From NCBI RefSeq assembly GCF_000275845.1, contig NW_006766889.1, positions 1,097,565-1,161,564 of the forward strand: DNA of 64,000 nucleotides, in the 5' to 3' direction. Shown here piece by piece: positions 24,377 through 36,298 of the stretch. The DNA is from Dichomitus squalens LYAD-421 SS1 (lineage: Eukaryota; Basidiomycota; Agaricomycetes; Polyporales; Polyporaceae). Below the pieces are notes generated by a model. That model had not been told where the DNA came from and ran no database searches. It was given only the letters and a program-made list of their open reading frames with translations. A program made the translations under genes and the position numbers. Each line of letters starts with the position of its first letter. Position 1 is the first letter of the stretch.

Positions 24377-25720
24377 TCAATGCCCGGCGAGCACCGCGAT
24401 CGTCGGCGCGCTCAGCTCGTGCGCGAGCCGCATTTTCTTCGCCGGGGCTTGCATCATGTCCGATCCGTACGAGCTCAGGGGCCGGCTTCCCACCGACTCG
24501 GGAGCGCTGGACGCGCTCACAGACACGGACGACGACGCGACGGGCGACGAGCGCGACGACGCAGACGCAGACGTGGACGCGTCAGGCGGTGTGCCGCCAC
24601 TCGTGGTGCTCTTCGCGCGCCCCTTTGTCGGATCATTGACGTAGTTGCACCGCAGCGATCGACGCGAACAGCTGCTGCACGTGGGGTGCGCTCCGTCGCA
24701 CCTTGTCTTGCGAGCTATGGGAGGTGGGAACAGTGATCAGTCGATATGCATCGAAATCAGAAGATGGCCAGCAGGACCAGGGAAACGCCTACCTCGACAG
24801 AAGTTGCAGGCAACTATCTTCGACCCACCACCACCGCGGCGACCACCACCGTTCAGCGCGGCATTCGCTGACGACGTGCGCCTCCGCGAGGCGGCAGCCT
24901 CGACCTCCTTAAGCGCCGCAAGCGACGGGGGCTCGTCCTGCGGACCGGGACCCGACAAGGTTGCGATCGGCGGCAGCTCCGTGTTCATCGACGGTCGGCG
25001 AGATCCAGGGGGCATGCCGTATCCAGCAGCAGCCTGGGAATTGATCGGAGGGAGGACAGCAGACGCCTCTTCGCGTGGCTCGACGGCAGCGCTCAGCGGC
25101 GGAAGCGTGTCCGTCAGCAGCATGCTGACGTTCGAGCTTCTTCGGGAGTGCGGCGCGGACGACGAGAGCTCGGGGGAATGAGAAGGGTGGTGGTCCAGGT
25201 CGGCCGTCCCGTCCTCGATGCTGTCACCCTCGCTGTCGCTGCCGTACTCCTTCCGCGCCTTGGCAGAGTTGCGGCGTTTGTTGCCTGCGCTGTAGTCGCA
25301 CGCGTTCGAACGTTTGAAGCACTGTCCGCATGCCGGTCTGCCGCCATCGCACTTGAGCTTCCGTGCTGCGGGCGCGAGCAGAATGTGAGAACCCGCGTCC
25401 AGATAGAATGGGAACGAGGCTGAACTTACACCTGCAGAAATTGCATGCGACCGTTATCTTCTTGGCACGTTGGCGCTGAGACCCTAGGGAAGCGATAGAC
25501 GTCGGCGTTACGGAGAAGGTTCAAGAGCGTCATCGAGCTTACTGGAGGACATGCTTGTCTTCGGAGACAGCTCCGCCAATGTGGCCGCGGTGAGGACTTG
25601 GGCGGATAGTTGCTCTCCGTGACCGTTGACGATGCCTGAGCGCTGCATGGGCACATGGCCATTCCCGTTCGCATGGGCTGGCGCGGTGTCGATGGCTAGG
25701 ATCGGACGCGAGCCGTGCAT
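24377..25720 (-). CDS. Protein with two Zn2Cys6 clusters (C-terminal part of possible fusion)
   Basis: Two canonical binuclear zinc clusters sit in one reading frame. Cluster 1, CNFCRSRKLKCDGG...C..C......C, spans the intron 25366-25429. Cluster 2, CNFCRARKTRCDGA...C..C......C, spans the intron 24715-24792. Both keep all six cysteines at C-x2-C-x6-C-x6-C-x2-C-x6-C spacing and both are split by a phase-1 intron just after the second cysteine and Arg. Exons are ...25543, 25483-25430, 25365-24793 and 24714-24377. If translation starts at the ATG at 25720 the protein is 380 aa. However, the frame is open upstream and continues without a stop into septin B. Ser/Thr-rich linkers flank the clusters; no fungal-specific TF middle domain is seen. 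Sequence-specific DNA binding is inferred. Confidence 0.8.
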
Positions 25721-28178
25721 GTGCGGCAGGCGGTTTTCCACTCGCCTGGGCTGCTGAGGCGGTTGAATGGCAGGTGGCGGGGTAGGCTGCACCTCTGCCC
25801 TGAACTTCTCAAACAAATACTCCCGAGTGTACTTTTGCAAGGTCTGAGGATATGATCGCGGCGCGTCAGCAAGCCTCGCCTAGGCAGAGTGACAAAACGG
25901 TTATATACCTCCATATGATGGAAGACAGCACCACGGAGGTGGAGGAACTCGCAATGGCTCGCGTCCATGACGTCGAGCGATCCCCACCGATAATTCCTCA
26001 CAAACCTGCCGAGCGCGGTTTTCGGGGTGGACTGGTTTTTGGCGTTGGTGCGTTTCGAAGGAGCGTACTGGTACACAAGCTCGTGACGGGACAGCTGGTT
26101 GTGGTTGACCCCGTCGCTGTGCGAATATAGATCCGGAGAAATCAAAGAGAACGGCAGCCGCAAGAGTGTCGGCGTGATCGGCGTAGAGGGCGGCGAGTGA
26201 GTGTTGCCGTTGAGGTGGTGCTTCATGAAGCCGTTCTCGGATTTGTTCTTCGCGACCTTGGACTCCAGCTGTGCATACAGGGGGATGTCGAGGTCGAAGA
26301 TGCCGAAGCCGATACCAGCCTCCGCGAGATCTCTGCGAATGGCCATCTTCACCGCGGTGAGACGGTCAGTCGTGAGAGTGTCTGCACGAGCGAGGACAGG
26401 CAAGACGTTAACGCGGGCGGATAATCGGCGAATGGCGGCGATGTCGGAGGCTGGAAGGATTGGACGACAGAGCATGGGGTTGTTGCTGACAGGTGGTTCC
26501 AGGATGACATGTTCAGACTCATGAGTAGAGAGACTGTTGGTACGTGCACGAGGTACAAGTGGGACGGGTGGCGCTGATACGGAGGGTGGTACTATGTAGT
26601 CCGGATCGAGGAAATACACACATCTATAGACAAAGTGTAAGCCGACAATTCGATCGCTGTCATATGCCGAACATCACGATATCACAGCAGTCAAGAAGCA
26701 CGTATCACAAGGCAACTCTCGGACAGGCTTGTCAATGAGCGACAATCGCCTAGTCTGCCTTACCCTACGACCAGGCTGTCTGGCACCACTCCCGACCCGG
26801 TGTCTGGTAGACTCTGGCGTTGCTGCGCGGGAGCTTGATATAATCACGTTGCGTCCGGTGAACGTAGCGGATCGCCGAATAGCGGGGACTGCCATTTAGG
26901 GCGTCATCGCCCCATATTCCTTACAACTGCGGAATCCCCGAGATCCATCGGCACGTGTTGCTTCCGCCCTGAACAGACTCCACTACACCGCTCACGGTGC
27001 CGCACAGATCAGAGAGAGGATACAGCAATGCCATACAACAGCTCCGAGTATCCAACTTCCCGGAAGGTCGAGGAAACGGGTGGATGAGTCTCATGCCGAT
27101 GAATCCCTCCGCTCTTCGTCCGTCGCGGCGAGAAGTGGTGCCGGCTGTCCCCCATCAACACGGGAAGCAGAAGAGCTAAACACGGACGTAGGACGGAGAG
27201 CGCGCAGCCACCAGAAGCTGGCTGTAGCAACCATCGGCCGCGTCGGGGAATCCGGGAGGATGACTTGGCACTGGGACGCGCCGACGTACAGCGGAGGGTA
27301 CTGCGACCGAAGATCTCGGACGACGCCCTATGAATACGTACGGTCCCACCGAGCCTAAGAGGGACCACAAGCACCGATGTAGATGACGGCATGGGCTCAG
27401 GCGAAGCGAAAGGGTGTGAGCCGAAGCCATGCTACTCCGGCTCATACGGCCCCACTTCCGTAACGCGTGAGGATCGCTGAGCGTGACCGAAGTGCCCCCG
27501 GACTTCCGGTCTGTCAGAGGCTCATGCATGCCCTCGCGGTCGCGCCAAAACGTGCTAACTGCCGTGATGTGCGAGATGGAAATGAAAGGAGGACGTACAG
27601 ATGCACAAGGTGGGAGCCTGTAAGGGCTTTGCGTTCCTGTAACGCGACGCGGCTTGTCAGGGTCTATATGGGCGCTTGAGACACGGAGCACTCACGTCGT
27701 CCAGACTTTCTCCCAACCGCGATTCGACATGTCGGAGGATCTCCTGGAGGGTGCGCTGGGACGAAGGCTCGTCGTCGAAGTCCAGAGACGGTGTGTCGAT
27801 GAGAGTGAGGGTGAGGGGAAGCTCTTCATCTGCCTCGTCAGGCGCCATGTCAATGTCGATAGACACGGACCGGACATGCGCAGTGTGGCCACTGCAGCCC
27901 TGGACGAACTTGGCCACGGACGCGAGCTGTTCGTGGGTGACTGAGGAGGAGACGCTGCAGGTGTCCAAGAGCAGGCGGAGGAAGGAGGTCTTGCCGGTGC
28001 GACGGCCAGCGACCATGAGTGTGTAGCCGGAGACGTCCTCGGCTGGCATCCTGTCGGGGCGGGGCGGACGCGGTTGGCAGCGCGGGTGGTTGTGCTTGGC
28101 GTTGGGGTGTGGGCGCTCGTAGGCGAGGTGGTCGCGGTCGACCTCAGCGCGACGATGGCGGAGGTCAATGGACTCCAT
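25543..28178 (-). CDS. Atypical septin B, degenerate G motifs; open into Zn2Cys6 frame
   Basis: Exons 28178-27696, 27636-27599, 26623-25909 and 25843-25543. The P-loop at about residue 57 reads AGRRTGKTS, one residue shorter than in septin A; the G3 motif is DTPSLDF, with Ser replacing Gly; G4 is VLPVLARADTLT. The unique element YRWGSLDVMDASHCEFLHLR is present, followed by LQKYTREYLFEKFRAE, after which no stop occurs and the frame runs through a consensus intron (25484-25542) into the Zn2Cys6 protein; the whole would be 833 aa. The 38-nt exon (ERKALTGSHLVHL) is homologous to the 47-nt exon of septin A. The following intron is 975 nt, exceptional here. An upstream in-frame ATG exists at 28259. 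GTP hydrolysis is doubtful. Confidence 0.8.
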
Positions 28179-28259
28179 GGGAGGGGAGGTCAAGGAATGA
28201 CGGAGGGGATACGGTGCGGGTGTGCGGGGATGGGGCCGTTCTCGAACGCATACAACCAT

Positions 28260-29692
28260 CAGCGAGGGCCCGGCGCCGGGGTAGCCGCTCGCTCAGGCTC
28301 AGCGATCCGAACCGAATCCAGTGTCCATTCTTCTGGCCAATCCCCGTCGGACCCCCTTCCGCCCTATCAACCGGGCCCGCCTTCCGACCAGAACGCGGTT
28401 TCACCTCCATCGCTCCCTCGCGGCACTCCCCTCCCAATAACAGAACCGACAGCCAGGCCCAGACCGTCCTTCGCCCCCGCCCTCCGGTCCTGGCGCCTCG
28501 ACGTTTGCTCAGACGGCGTGCATCCAGCTTGCTTGGGGACCGTCGAGAAACCATGTCTTCTCGCGAGCACGCAACAGTTCATTTAGCCAACCCCCGATCA
28601 CTTTCAACAACATCTGCTCCTCGTCGATGTTCACCACCATCTGCTGTGCCTCGAGGTTCCTCCCCGCCGGCGGGTCATGCCCATAAACGGCAATAGCCGC
28701 CCGCCCACAACCATCAGCCTCGCGGGAGCGCGGCTAAGGTATACGCCCGTTTGAGTCGTTCAGACCGAGTCCTGTTGGGCATTCGAACGCAGCGATATGA
28801 CCGCATGTGGGCGTAGCCTTCTGCACAGTCGATCGCGAGAGATCAATAGGCTTGTCCAGAGGGGCTGCAACGAGGAGACGGGCATGAAGCTTCTCTAAAA
28901 CTGGCCGCGCTGTGTCGAGAAGTCTGGGTTCCTCGTACATCGAAGCGGCTCCGTCCGATCTGACGAGGAGACTGCTCTAGCTACAGGAAGCAGGTGCGTA
29001 CGAACATACATCATCCTCATGGCGCGCAACCTTTAACCATTCCCAGTGTTTCGTTCACAAGACATTGAATGAAGTATGACTGTATGGTTATGTCATACAC
29101 CTCTAAACCTTGCTTGCGGACCGGTACACCTAGATCAACTCGGGCGAAGGGCAGCGTTGAGGCAGCATCAGCAGACCGCCCCAGCGCTCGGAGGAAGAGC
29201 CTCCAGCAGTGCTTTTCGCGGAGCAGGAGGAGCGCTGACTGTCTACGCGCTAGGTGCCGATTTCGAGATGAGATGAATGCGGGCCAGCGCCCGTGGACTG
29301 CGATGGTATGGTATTAGGCGCATTATCTTCTAGAGATCTACAGTATCAAGCTATACCGGGAGTACACTACGTCTTAAGGGCACATAGGATGTAGCTTATT
29401 CGATAAGTTGTCGCGGCATCCGTACCATAGTAATGATTAGGATAAGGTCGTCTTCGGATTCTGGTTCGTGGCTGGCACCGCCGGCACACCGCTGGAGCGT
29501 GGATGAGCATGAGAATGGGGGCGCGCGCGAGGGCGGCTGTCAAAAGTTGGCCGGCTACGGCGAAGCCCATGGGAAATGAACAGACCCTGAGCTGGCCGAG
29601 AGCGAGAAGCGGAAGAAGAAGTCAGCGTTCCGTCTCACGCCCGCGTCCTCGGCGTCCAACTGTCCACTCACCTCATGTTGCACCGGGAAGGC
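28260..29692. other. Intergenic, 1.4 kb
   Basis: Upstream of septin B and downstream of the next Zn2Cys6 gene, which is read in the same direction. Only short overlapping frames with no domain. Confidence 0.5.
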
Positions 29693-31787
29693 TCACTGGG
29701 GGGGATCGTTGGATGGAGGCCGGCCCTGGTCGATGGTGAGGCCCTGGAATTCATCGTACGTGTCCAGTTCTGTCATGTCGAGGTAGGCTGCCTCGAGCTC
29801 CTCTATGTCAGGGATGGAGGGGGCGGCGGAGGAGGTCGTGGTGGAGGACCGGACGCTCTCAGAGACGGAGCCAGATGTGGTACTGCGACTGGTCGGACCG
29901 GGGCGAACGCTGAGGAACGTGAATGGACGGGACGCGGGGTGGTATGACGGCGGACGGTAGGCGAGGCCGGGATAGTTGGGCACTGGTCCAGACAACTGTG
30001 GTTCGAATGCCGCGCGCGCATATGGGAACGAAGCTGTCAGGCCCGGTCCTGGCAGACCACTCGCTGACAGCGGTTCAGACGGCTCAAGGGAAGCGTCCGG
30101 CGGGCTGGGGCCTCTGTCCTTGCCCCTCCCGCGCCTCGCTTTTGGTTTGCTGCCACTCGATCCCGCCCGCTGCCCAGGCCGTCGGGAGTTCCCTTGGACG
30201 TTCTTGCCAGGCCCGCGCCGCCTCGCAACTGCTGCGTACTGGCAGTCATGAGTATTATGCCTGATGCAAGCTCCGCACATTGGCCTTTGCCCATCACAAC
30301 GCGATTTCCGCTCTGCCGTTCCGAAGGCAAGTATCAGCTTGATCCTCGAGGCTAGGCTAGAACCGCCGTGAACAAGGCTGGTCAACGAGACACTCACGTT
30401 GGCATTTGTTACAGGCAATTGAGATCTTCTTCGACTTTGGGGGATGCGGAACTTCTGAACCTTCCGAACTCGTGCTGTCTTTGTCTTTCCCCCGTCGCCT
30501 CTTCGTTCCCAAGGCACTTGCGGTGCCTTCGGCTCCTAAGCGGCTCGCGTCCTGCGGCTCGGAACCGGGCTCCTGCAGAGTCTGGGCTATGTAGGAGGCA
30601 TTCGATGAACCACCAACCTCTGGCGACCTGGGGCTGGCCGCGGAAGATACCGATGTAGGCGGCGGCTCAGCACCGTCAGGGGACAGGATCGTGGCCCCCC
30701 TCAACGGCAGCAACGTGGTTACATCGTAGGCGGTCGATCCGACGGAGAAGCTAAACTCAGGCTCGTAGTACGAGAACGCGGACGGCGGACTCCTGCGGCT
30801 GCTCTCGGACACTCGTAGGGGAGAAGCCGCCCGTTCGTGAAGACGGGTGGGAAGGGGGCGGACCACCCGCTCTCCGGTAGGGGGCCCTGATGGCGGCGCT
30901 CGAGAACTTGAAGAGGGGCTGCTCGAATCTGATAGTTCGGCTCGTATTCACGCATCTATGTGCGGTCCGTAAAGAGAAGACTCACTGCGCGTACTATAAC
31001 CAGATCCGCGCCGCGGGATGTCGATAGGCTGACTCCCCGTTGGGACTGGAGCAGTCTCCTGCGGCGGTACCGCCAATTGCGATTTCGGCCGTCTCTTTCT
31101 GCGCTTCGTAGGACTCACGGGAGGCTCTTCCTGCAGTCGTGAAGGCCCGGCGACGAGCTGAGAGGGGGGAGACGCATAGCGTGGGCTCGGGGGCGGGTCA
31201 GGAAAATTTGGCGGTGGATCTCCCCTATCTTGGCTGGCCGATGGTGCACCCTGGCTCGACGGACCCCTTGCACCTTCGGGCGGAATCCACAGTATGGGCG
31301 GAAGAGGTGGACCGGGCGGGGGGACGGTGTAAGTATGTGGATATGTAGGAATTGACGCATAATACACAGGATCCGATCGAACGACGCCGCCCCGCGCGGG
31401 CGGGAGGGGGAGCGAGAGGGAGGATCGTGCTGTGGAGGCTGCACCTTGGCTAACTACCGCGCCGGGCGCAGGCGAGCGACTCTGTTGCCGACTTTCCGCG
31501 CTCTCGCCGCTGTCTGCGCTCTCATCGAAGACCGCCTGCGTCAAAATGAGGGAGGGGAGTCGCTGGCCTGCCGGGGCTGATGAGATCGGATGCGCGAGGG
31601 CCGTCGGCGTATCTCTCCAAGGATCGTCTCGCACCTCTGCCGGCGCAGGCGACCCTCTCGCAGCCTCTTCCGTCGTACTTCTGCGAGGTTGCGAAGGACC
31701 CGGAACGATCCACCGATGGAGACTGGGCGGGAGCGAGCTCTGTCGTCGGTGACCGTGCGGCGGACCCCCGCGGCCTTGTCGCTCCAT
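29693..31787 (-). CDS. Zn2Cys6 protein, proline-rich, central zinc cluster
   Basis: Three exons, 31787-30986, 30928-30398 and 30312-29693, give 650 aa. The N-terminal half is Pro/Ser-rich with a basic KRRKRRPK patch (possible nuclear localisation signal). The zinc cluster KKISIACNKCQQRKSRCDGQ, followed by C..C......C, lies in the middle of the protein, near residue 435, rather than at the N-terminus. It is split by a phase-1 intron (30313-30397) at exactly the position used in both clusters of the neighbouring gene. The C-terminus is acidic (IPDIEELEAAYLDMTELDTYDEF), which could act as an activation region. No fungal TF middle-homology domain is seen. The ATG at 31787 is the first in frame, but a further upstream exon in 31800-32200 cannot be excluded. 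Confidence 0.82.
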
Positions 31788-33188
31788 GCAGGCGAACGCG
31801 ATCCTCTCAGTAGCTCCGCGCGGGTAGCGATGAGTGTTTCAAGAATCGCGCGAGGGAGCAGAAGCGTAAGATCAGAGGAGGGAAAATGACAGAGGGCCCA
31901 TACGCCCCAGAATCGCGCGGACGGTGCGATTTCCAAGACGGGCGCGTTTCGAGGAGGAAAGGGGGTGCCCAGCCAGAGAGCCCGTTGCCGCGGTGCGGAC
32001 ACCTCTGTCGTGCTGAACCGTCGCTCCGACAAGGTTTGCTTCCGCTGCAGAGATTTGGGCGGGGGCAAACCCACTGCCCATTGACATGGACGACGGCGCC
32101 GGGGGACAGCCGGGGAGCATGCAGACGTCCCAGATCGCTGTTCCACAAGCGCTGGTGTACGGGGACGCGGTACAGACACGATCGATACCAGTTGCACTCC
32201 GACGGCAAAACTCAGGTGAGCACTCCGCGCGTCGTCCTAGCGTCGCTCACGGTCCGAATTTCTACAGATTATATTCAGCGTCCGTTACACTCCTCTCGGG
32301 GAGCTTTTCCCTTTGCCCACAGCGGCACGAAAGACAGCCATGGCAGCGCGACAGAGAAAATTCTGATTTTGTCGGGGTGGAAATTCACCACAGCGATGAT
32401 GCCTGCACCCGTTTAGCCGTTGCGCTGTAGAACGAGTCACGGTCACACTGTCTACCCGAAACACGATCGGCGTGACAGACACTGAGCGGTCCTCCTGACC
32501 GTGCTGGAATAGTCCATGTGGCGCCGCGCCCCTGGTAGCCTGAGAGGTATCGCTCCGCACGCAAATTCCTGCGCGCGGCGTCGGGCAACGGGCGGACAGG
32601 TTCTGGTTGTCGCGTGGGGGCTCCTGGACATCGTCTGAGCCTCGGGAGCGCAGAATTTTCTGTCGGACTGGTGGCGCGTTCTGGGCGGAGACTGCTGCCT
32701 CCACATGGCGCGACATCACCCTGTGTTCTGATAGGCTCGATCAGGGAGGTCGGGACCTAAACTTTTGGGGTCGCCAACACGTTTGCACGAAACGTTATCG
32801 AGATCCTAACAGACTTTCGAGAGGCGCTTGATTTGATGTCGGAAACGAATCCACTGAGCAAGGCTGCGTGTGAAATGCATCACCGAACATATGATGAGCC
32901 TGAATCCGACCAAAGCAATCTTCCACCAGTCTGGTAAGTAGAATGCAGGCGGACGGGGGCCGAGGTCAAAGGTCGCGTCCCCCGTCGATCTGAGCAATCG
33001 CGAGCGTCGGAGTGAATCTCTGACTGGCGCCGAAGCAGTGCTCCGCAACGCCTGCATGAGCTCATCGCCCAATTCGGCAGCAGTCACGCTCATGCTCACG
33101 GGCTGTCACAGCCAATGGTGACTCGACCTTTGGCGCGAGGCCTGACTGCTCGACGCGCCGCACGCTATAGACACTAGTCGCCGCGGCC
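31788..33188. other. Divergent intergenic region
   Basis: About 1.4 kb between the Zn2Cys6 gene (minus) and ILV3 (plus). Minus-strand frames at 31872-32120 and 31807-32208 could be 5' exons of the Zn2Cys6 gene, but no clear splice joins them. Nothing else is supported. Confidence 0.4.
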
Positions 33189-35633
33189 ATGCTTTCTACC
33201 TCTTCTTCCCTCCCCGCCCGCTCCATCCTCAGGCGCAGTCCTCGTCGTCTGCTTTCAACGTCTTCGGCAGTATGCTCTGAAAGGCCCATCCTCAACCGGT
33301 ACAGCCGGACGGTCACCAAACCTAAGGATCAAGGCGCAAGTCAGGCCATGCTCTATGACACCGATGGCATCCGAAACGACGAAGATTTCGATAAGGCTAT
33401 GGTAGGAATAGCAAGTGTGTGGTGAGTGTGTGTTGGAACACGTGTATCTCGGACCCGACTAACCGGGTCTAGGTACGAGGGCAACCCGTGCGTATACACG
33501 TTCCGTTTCTATTGTTTTGGGACTCAACCGCATGCAGATGCAACAAGCACCTGCTCGGCCTCGGCCAGCATATCAAGAAATCTGTCGTCGACGCTGGCCT
33601 CATCGGATATCAGTTTGGCACTGTCGGTGTCAGGTACGCCCTTTAGCTTGGCGCGTCTGTAGGTTGAGGCGAAGTTTTCAAACACCCTTGCGCAGCGATG
33701 GAATCAGCATGGGAACGTCGGGCATGACATACTCTCTTCAGTCTCGGGACCTCATTGCAGATCAGGTCGAGACCGCCGCCGGAGGTCATTGGTTAGACGG
33801 AATGGTTGTCGTGCCCGGCTGTGACAAGAACATGCCCGGTGTGCTCATGGCTTGTACGTCGCGTCAATATATGATTATTTTGCGAGTCCTCATCGCGTTC
33901 GAACTTAGTGGGGAGGCTAAACCGTCCTGGTATCATGGTCTACGGCGGTACTATCCGGCCCGGTTCCTGCGAGGGTGCGCCTCAGTTGGACCTTGTCTCT
34001 GCCTTCCAGTCGTACGGAAAGTACCTCCAGGCGGGTAAAACAGAGGAAGCTGAGCGGGAGCGGTACAACACTGTGCGCCATGCTTGTCCAGGGCCCGGTG
34101 CCTGCGGTGGTGTGAGTACATGCGCATTGATCCGGCGTGCATCGTTTTGAACGCGGTCATTACAGATGTACACTGCAAACACCATGGCTAGCGCTGCGGA
34201 GGCCTTGGGAATGACTCTTACCGGCTCCTCGTCCTTCCCTGCTGAGTATCCTGAGAAGCTGCAGGAATGTGCTGCAGTCGGTCCCGCTATGCGCAACCTC
34301 TTGGAGAAGAACATCCTTCCTCGTGACATCATGACTCGTGCTGCCTTTGAAAACGCCATTGTACGTGATGCTGTGGACGGATGAATAGTTCTGGTCTCAT
34401 CATTGCTTCAAACCCTAGGTGCTCACAATGATCTTGGGAGGTTCGACGAACGCCGTACTGCATTTGACTGCCATCGCCCACTCCGTCGGCATCAAGCTCA
34501 CCTTGGAAGACTACCAAGCTGTTTCGGATCGCATACCGTTCATTGCGGACTTGAAGCCTAGCGGCAAGTACGTTATGGAGGACGTCTACAAGATTGGTGG
34601 CATTCCTAGTACGTCGTCACGCTATGACACGGATACACAGCAACTCATTTGTCGCGCTTCACCCATTAGAGATTCTGGCGTATCTACTCAAGAACAAGCT
34701 TATCGATGGCAACATTCTGACCGTCACGGGTCGTACGCTCGGCGAGAATCTGGACAGGTGGACACACGAACATGGAGAGCTCGAGTTCAGCCGCCAAGAC
34801 GTGATCCGTCCGCTGGAAAAGCCGATCAAGGAAACGGGACACTTACGGTAGACCCTTTTTGACCGTCGTGGGCTAATGTCCATGCTGATGCGATCTCGGT
34901 TCGGCAGCATCTTGAAGGGTAACCTCGCACCCGGCGGCGCGGTCGCCAAGATCACTGGCAAAGAGGGGCTTGCATTCACAGGAAAGGCGCGCACGTTCGA
35001 CTCCGAGGACGAGTTCGTCCAGGCAGTCGAAAGTGGGTCGATCAAGAAGGGCGAGAAGACCGTAGTCGTGCTTCGCTACCTCGGTCCTAAAGGCGGTCCA
35101 GGTGGGTGCTGTCTCCGCCCTAGTCTTCGGGGCTACTTGAACCAATCTCTTCTGACGTACCCGATCATGCCATAGGCATGCCGGAGATGCTGAAGCCTAC
35201 TAGTCTGATTATGGGAGCCGGCCTCGGTCACGATGTTGCGTGCCTTACGGATGGACGCTTCAGTGGAGGGTAATGTTCATCTGTCATGCCATCGATTCTG
35301 GCACTTCGCTCATCACAACTTGCATGCTATCCTCTATGATTTCCTTGCATGGTTGTGCATCCTTGTTCGTATCCGACCAGATCTCACGGGTTCTGTATCG
35401 GCCACGTTGTCCCAGAGGCGCAGGTGGGCGGCCCCATCGCTCTCGTCCGGGACGGCGACACCATCTCTGTCGACGCGGTCAAGAACACGATCGAATTGCA
35501 GGTGTCACCCGAGGAGCTTGAGCGCCGCCGGGCCGAGTGGACTGCGCCTCCGCTCAAGGTTAGGCAGGGCACGCTGTATAAGTACATCAAGCTCGTGGAG
35601 AATGCGAGCCAAGGCTGTATCACGGATGCATGA
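33189..35633 (+). CDS. ILV3: Dihydroxy-acid dehydratase, mitochondrial
   Basis: Iron-sulfur dehydratase that converts dihydroxy-isovalerate and dihydroxy-methylvalerate to the 2-keto acids in valine/isoleucine synthesis. The N-terminus ([19 protein letters not shown]) is a clear mitochondrial targeting peptide, after which [19 protein letters not shown] opens the enzyme. Cluster cysteines are visible in [19 protein letters not shown] and [44 protein letters not shown], the LTDGRFSGG loop with the active-site Ser, [11 protein letters not shown] and a C-terminal [18 protein letters not shown] follow. About ten short introns interrupt it; one donor (GTGCGT, about 33488) lets P-C-N join across 33540. 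The ATG at 33189 and the TGA at 35631-35633 give a full-length protein of usual size. Confidence 0.95.
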
Positions 35634-36298
35634 GCTCCAAACGCGCATCCTTCGCTGTTGGTTTAGCTGGTAGCTCTCATGAAAGTACGTTACTCTTGCA
35701 GTGCATAATCTGATGTTGCTTCTTGCGGTTGAACTCCATTACACGCCTCTTTGCTGGCTGTCGCCGAGCTCTATGCAGAGGTTATGTTTTCCCTTCATGA
35801 GAATTTCGATGTCAGCCGTCAGGCGATTTGAATCGCCTTCTATGGCAGAAATCTGTCATTACTTTGGCGCCATACTGAACAGGTCGTGCGGCTTCATCGG
35901 TCCGTGTTTACTTTTAGCCAGAAGCACGAAGCTATGCTAAGGCTTCTTTGGCACAACGATGCTTCTGACGCACCCTGTACGTTCGTAGGCAGTGCGTTAA
36001 GGTGCATCGAATTCGTTGACAAGGTATATGACGCATATCGGAGCGGTGCAGCGTTGCTTAGGAACGAGCATTGGCTATGAGTCGCCTGTGCCGGTCATAG
36101 AATCGCAAGTTCGTTCTTTGTCTATTACCGATCGCACGTCAGAACTGACATCGAACTTTGCATGATGATCATCTAGCCGACTCATAAGAGGTCAGCCCCA
36201 ACGTACTGGCCTAAGCAACAACTCTCCAAATCTTCATCCGTAGTAAGCTACTCCACTCAAGCAACTGCTAGTCGCTGACATCTATCATCAGCGCAGCA
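35634..36298. other. Intergenic
   Basis: About 660 bases between ILV3 and the HET-domain gene, both on the plus strand. A short frame at 35701-35940 has no domain. No other feature seen. Confidence 0.5.

Noticed and set aside
32285..32719. 144-codon minus-strand frame upstream of ILV3
   Set aside because: No recognisable domain and several competing frames; not supportable as a gene.
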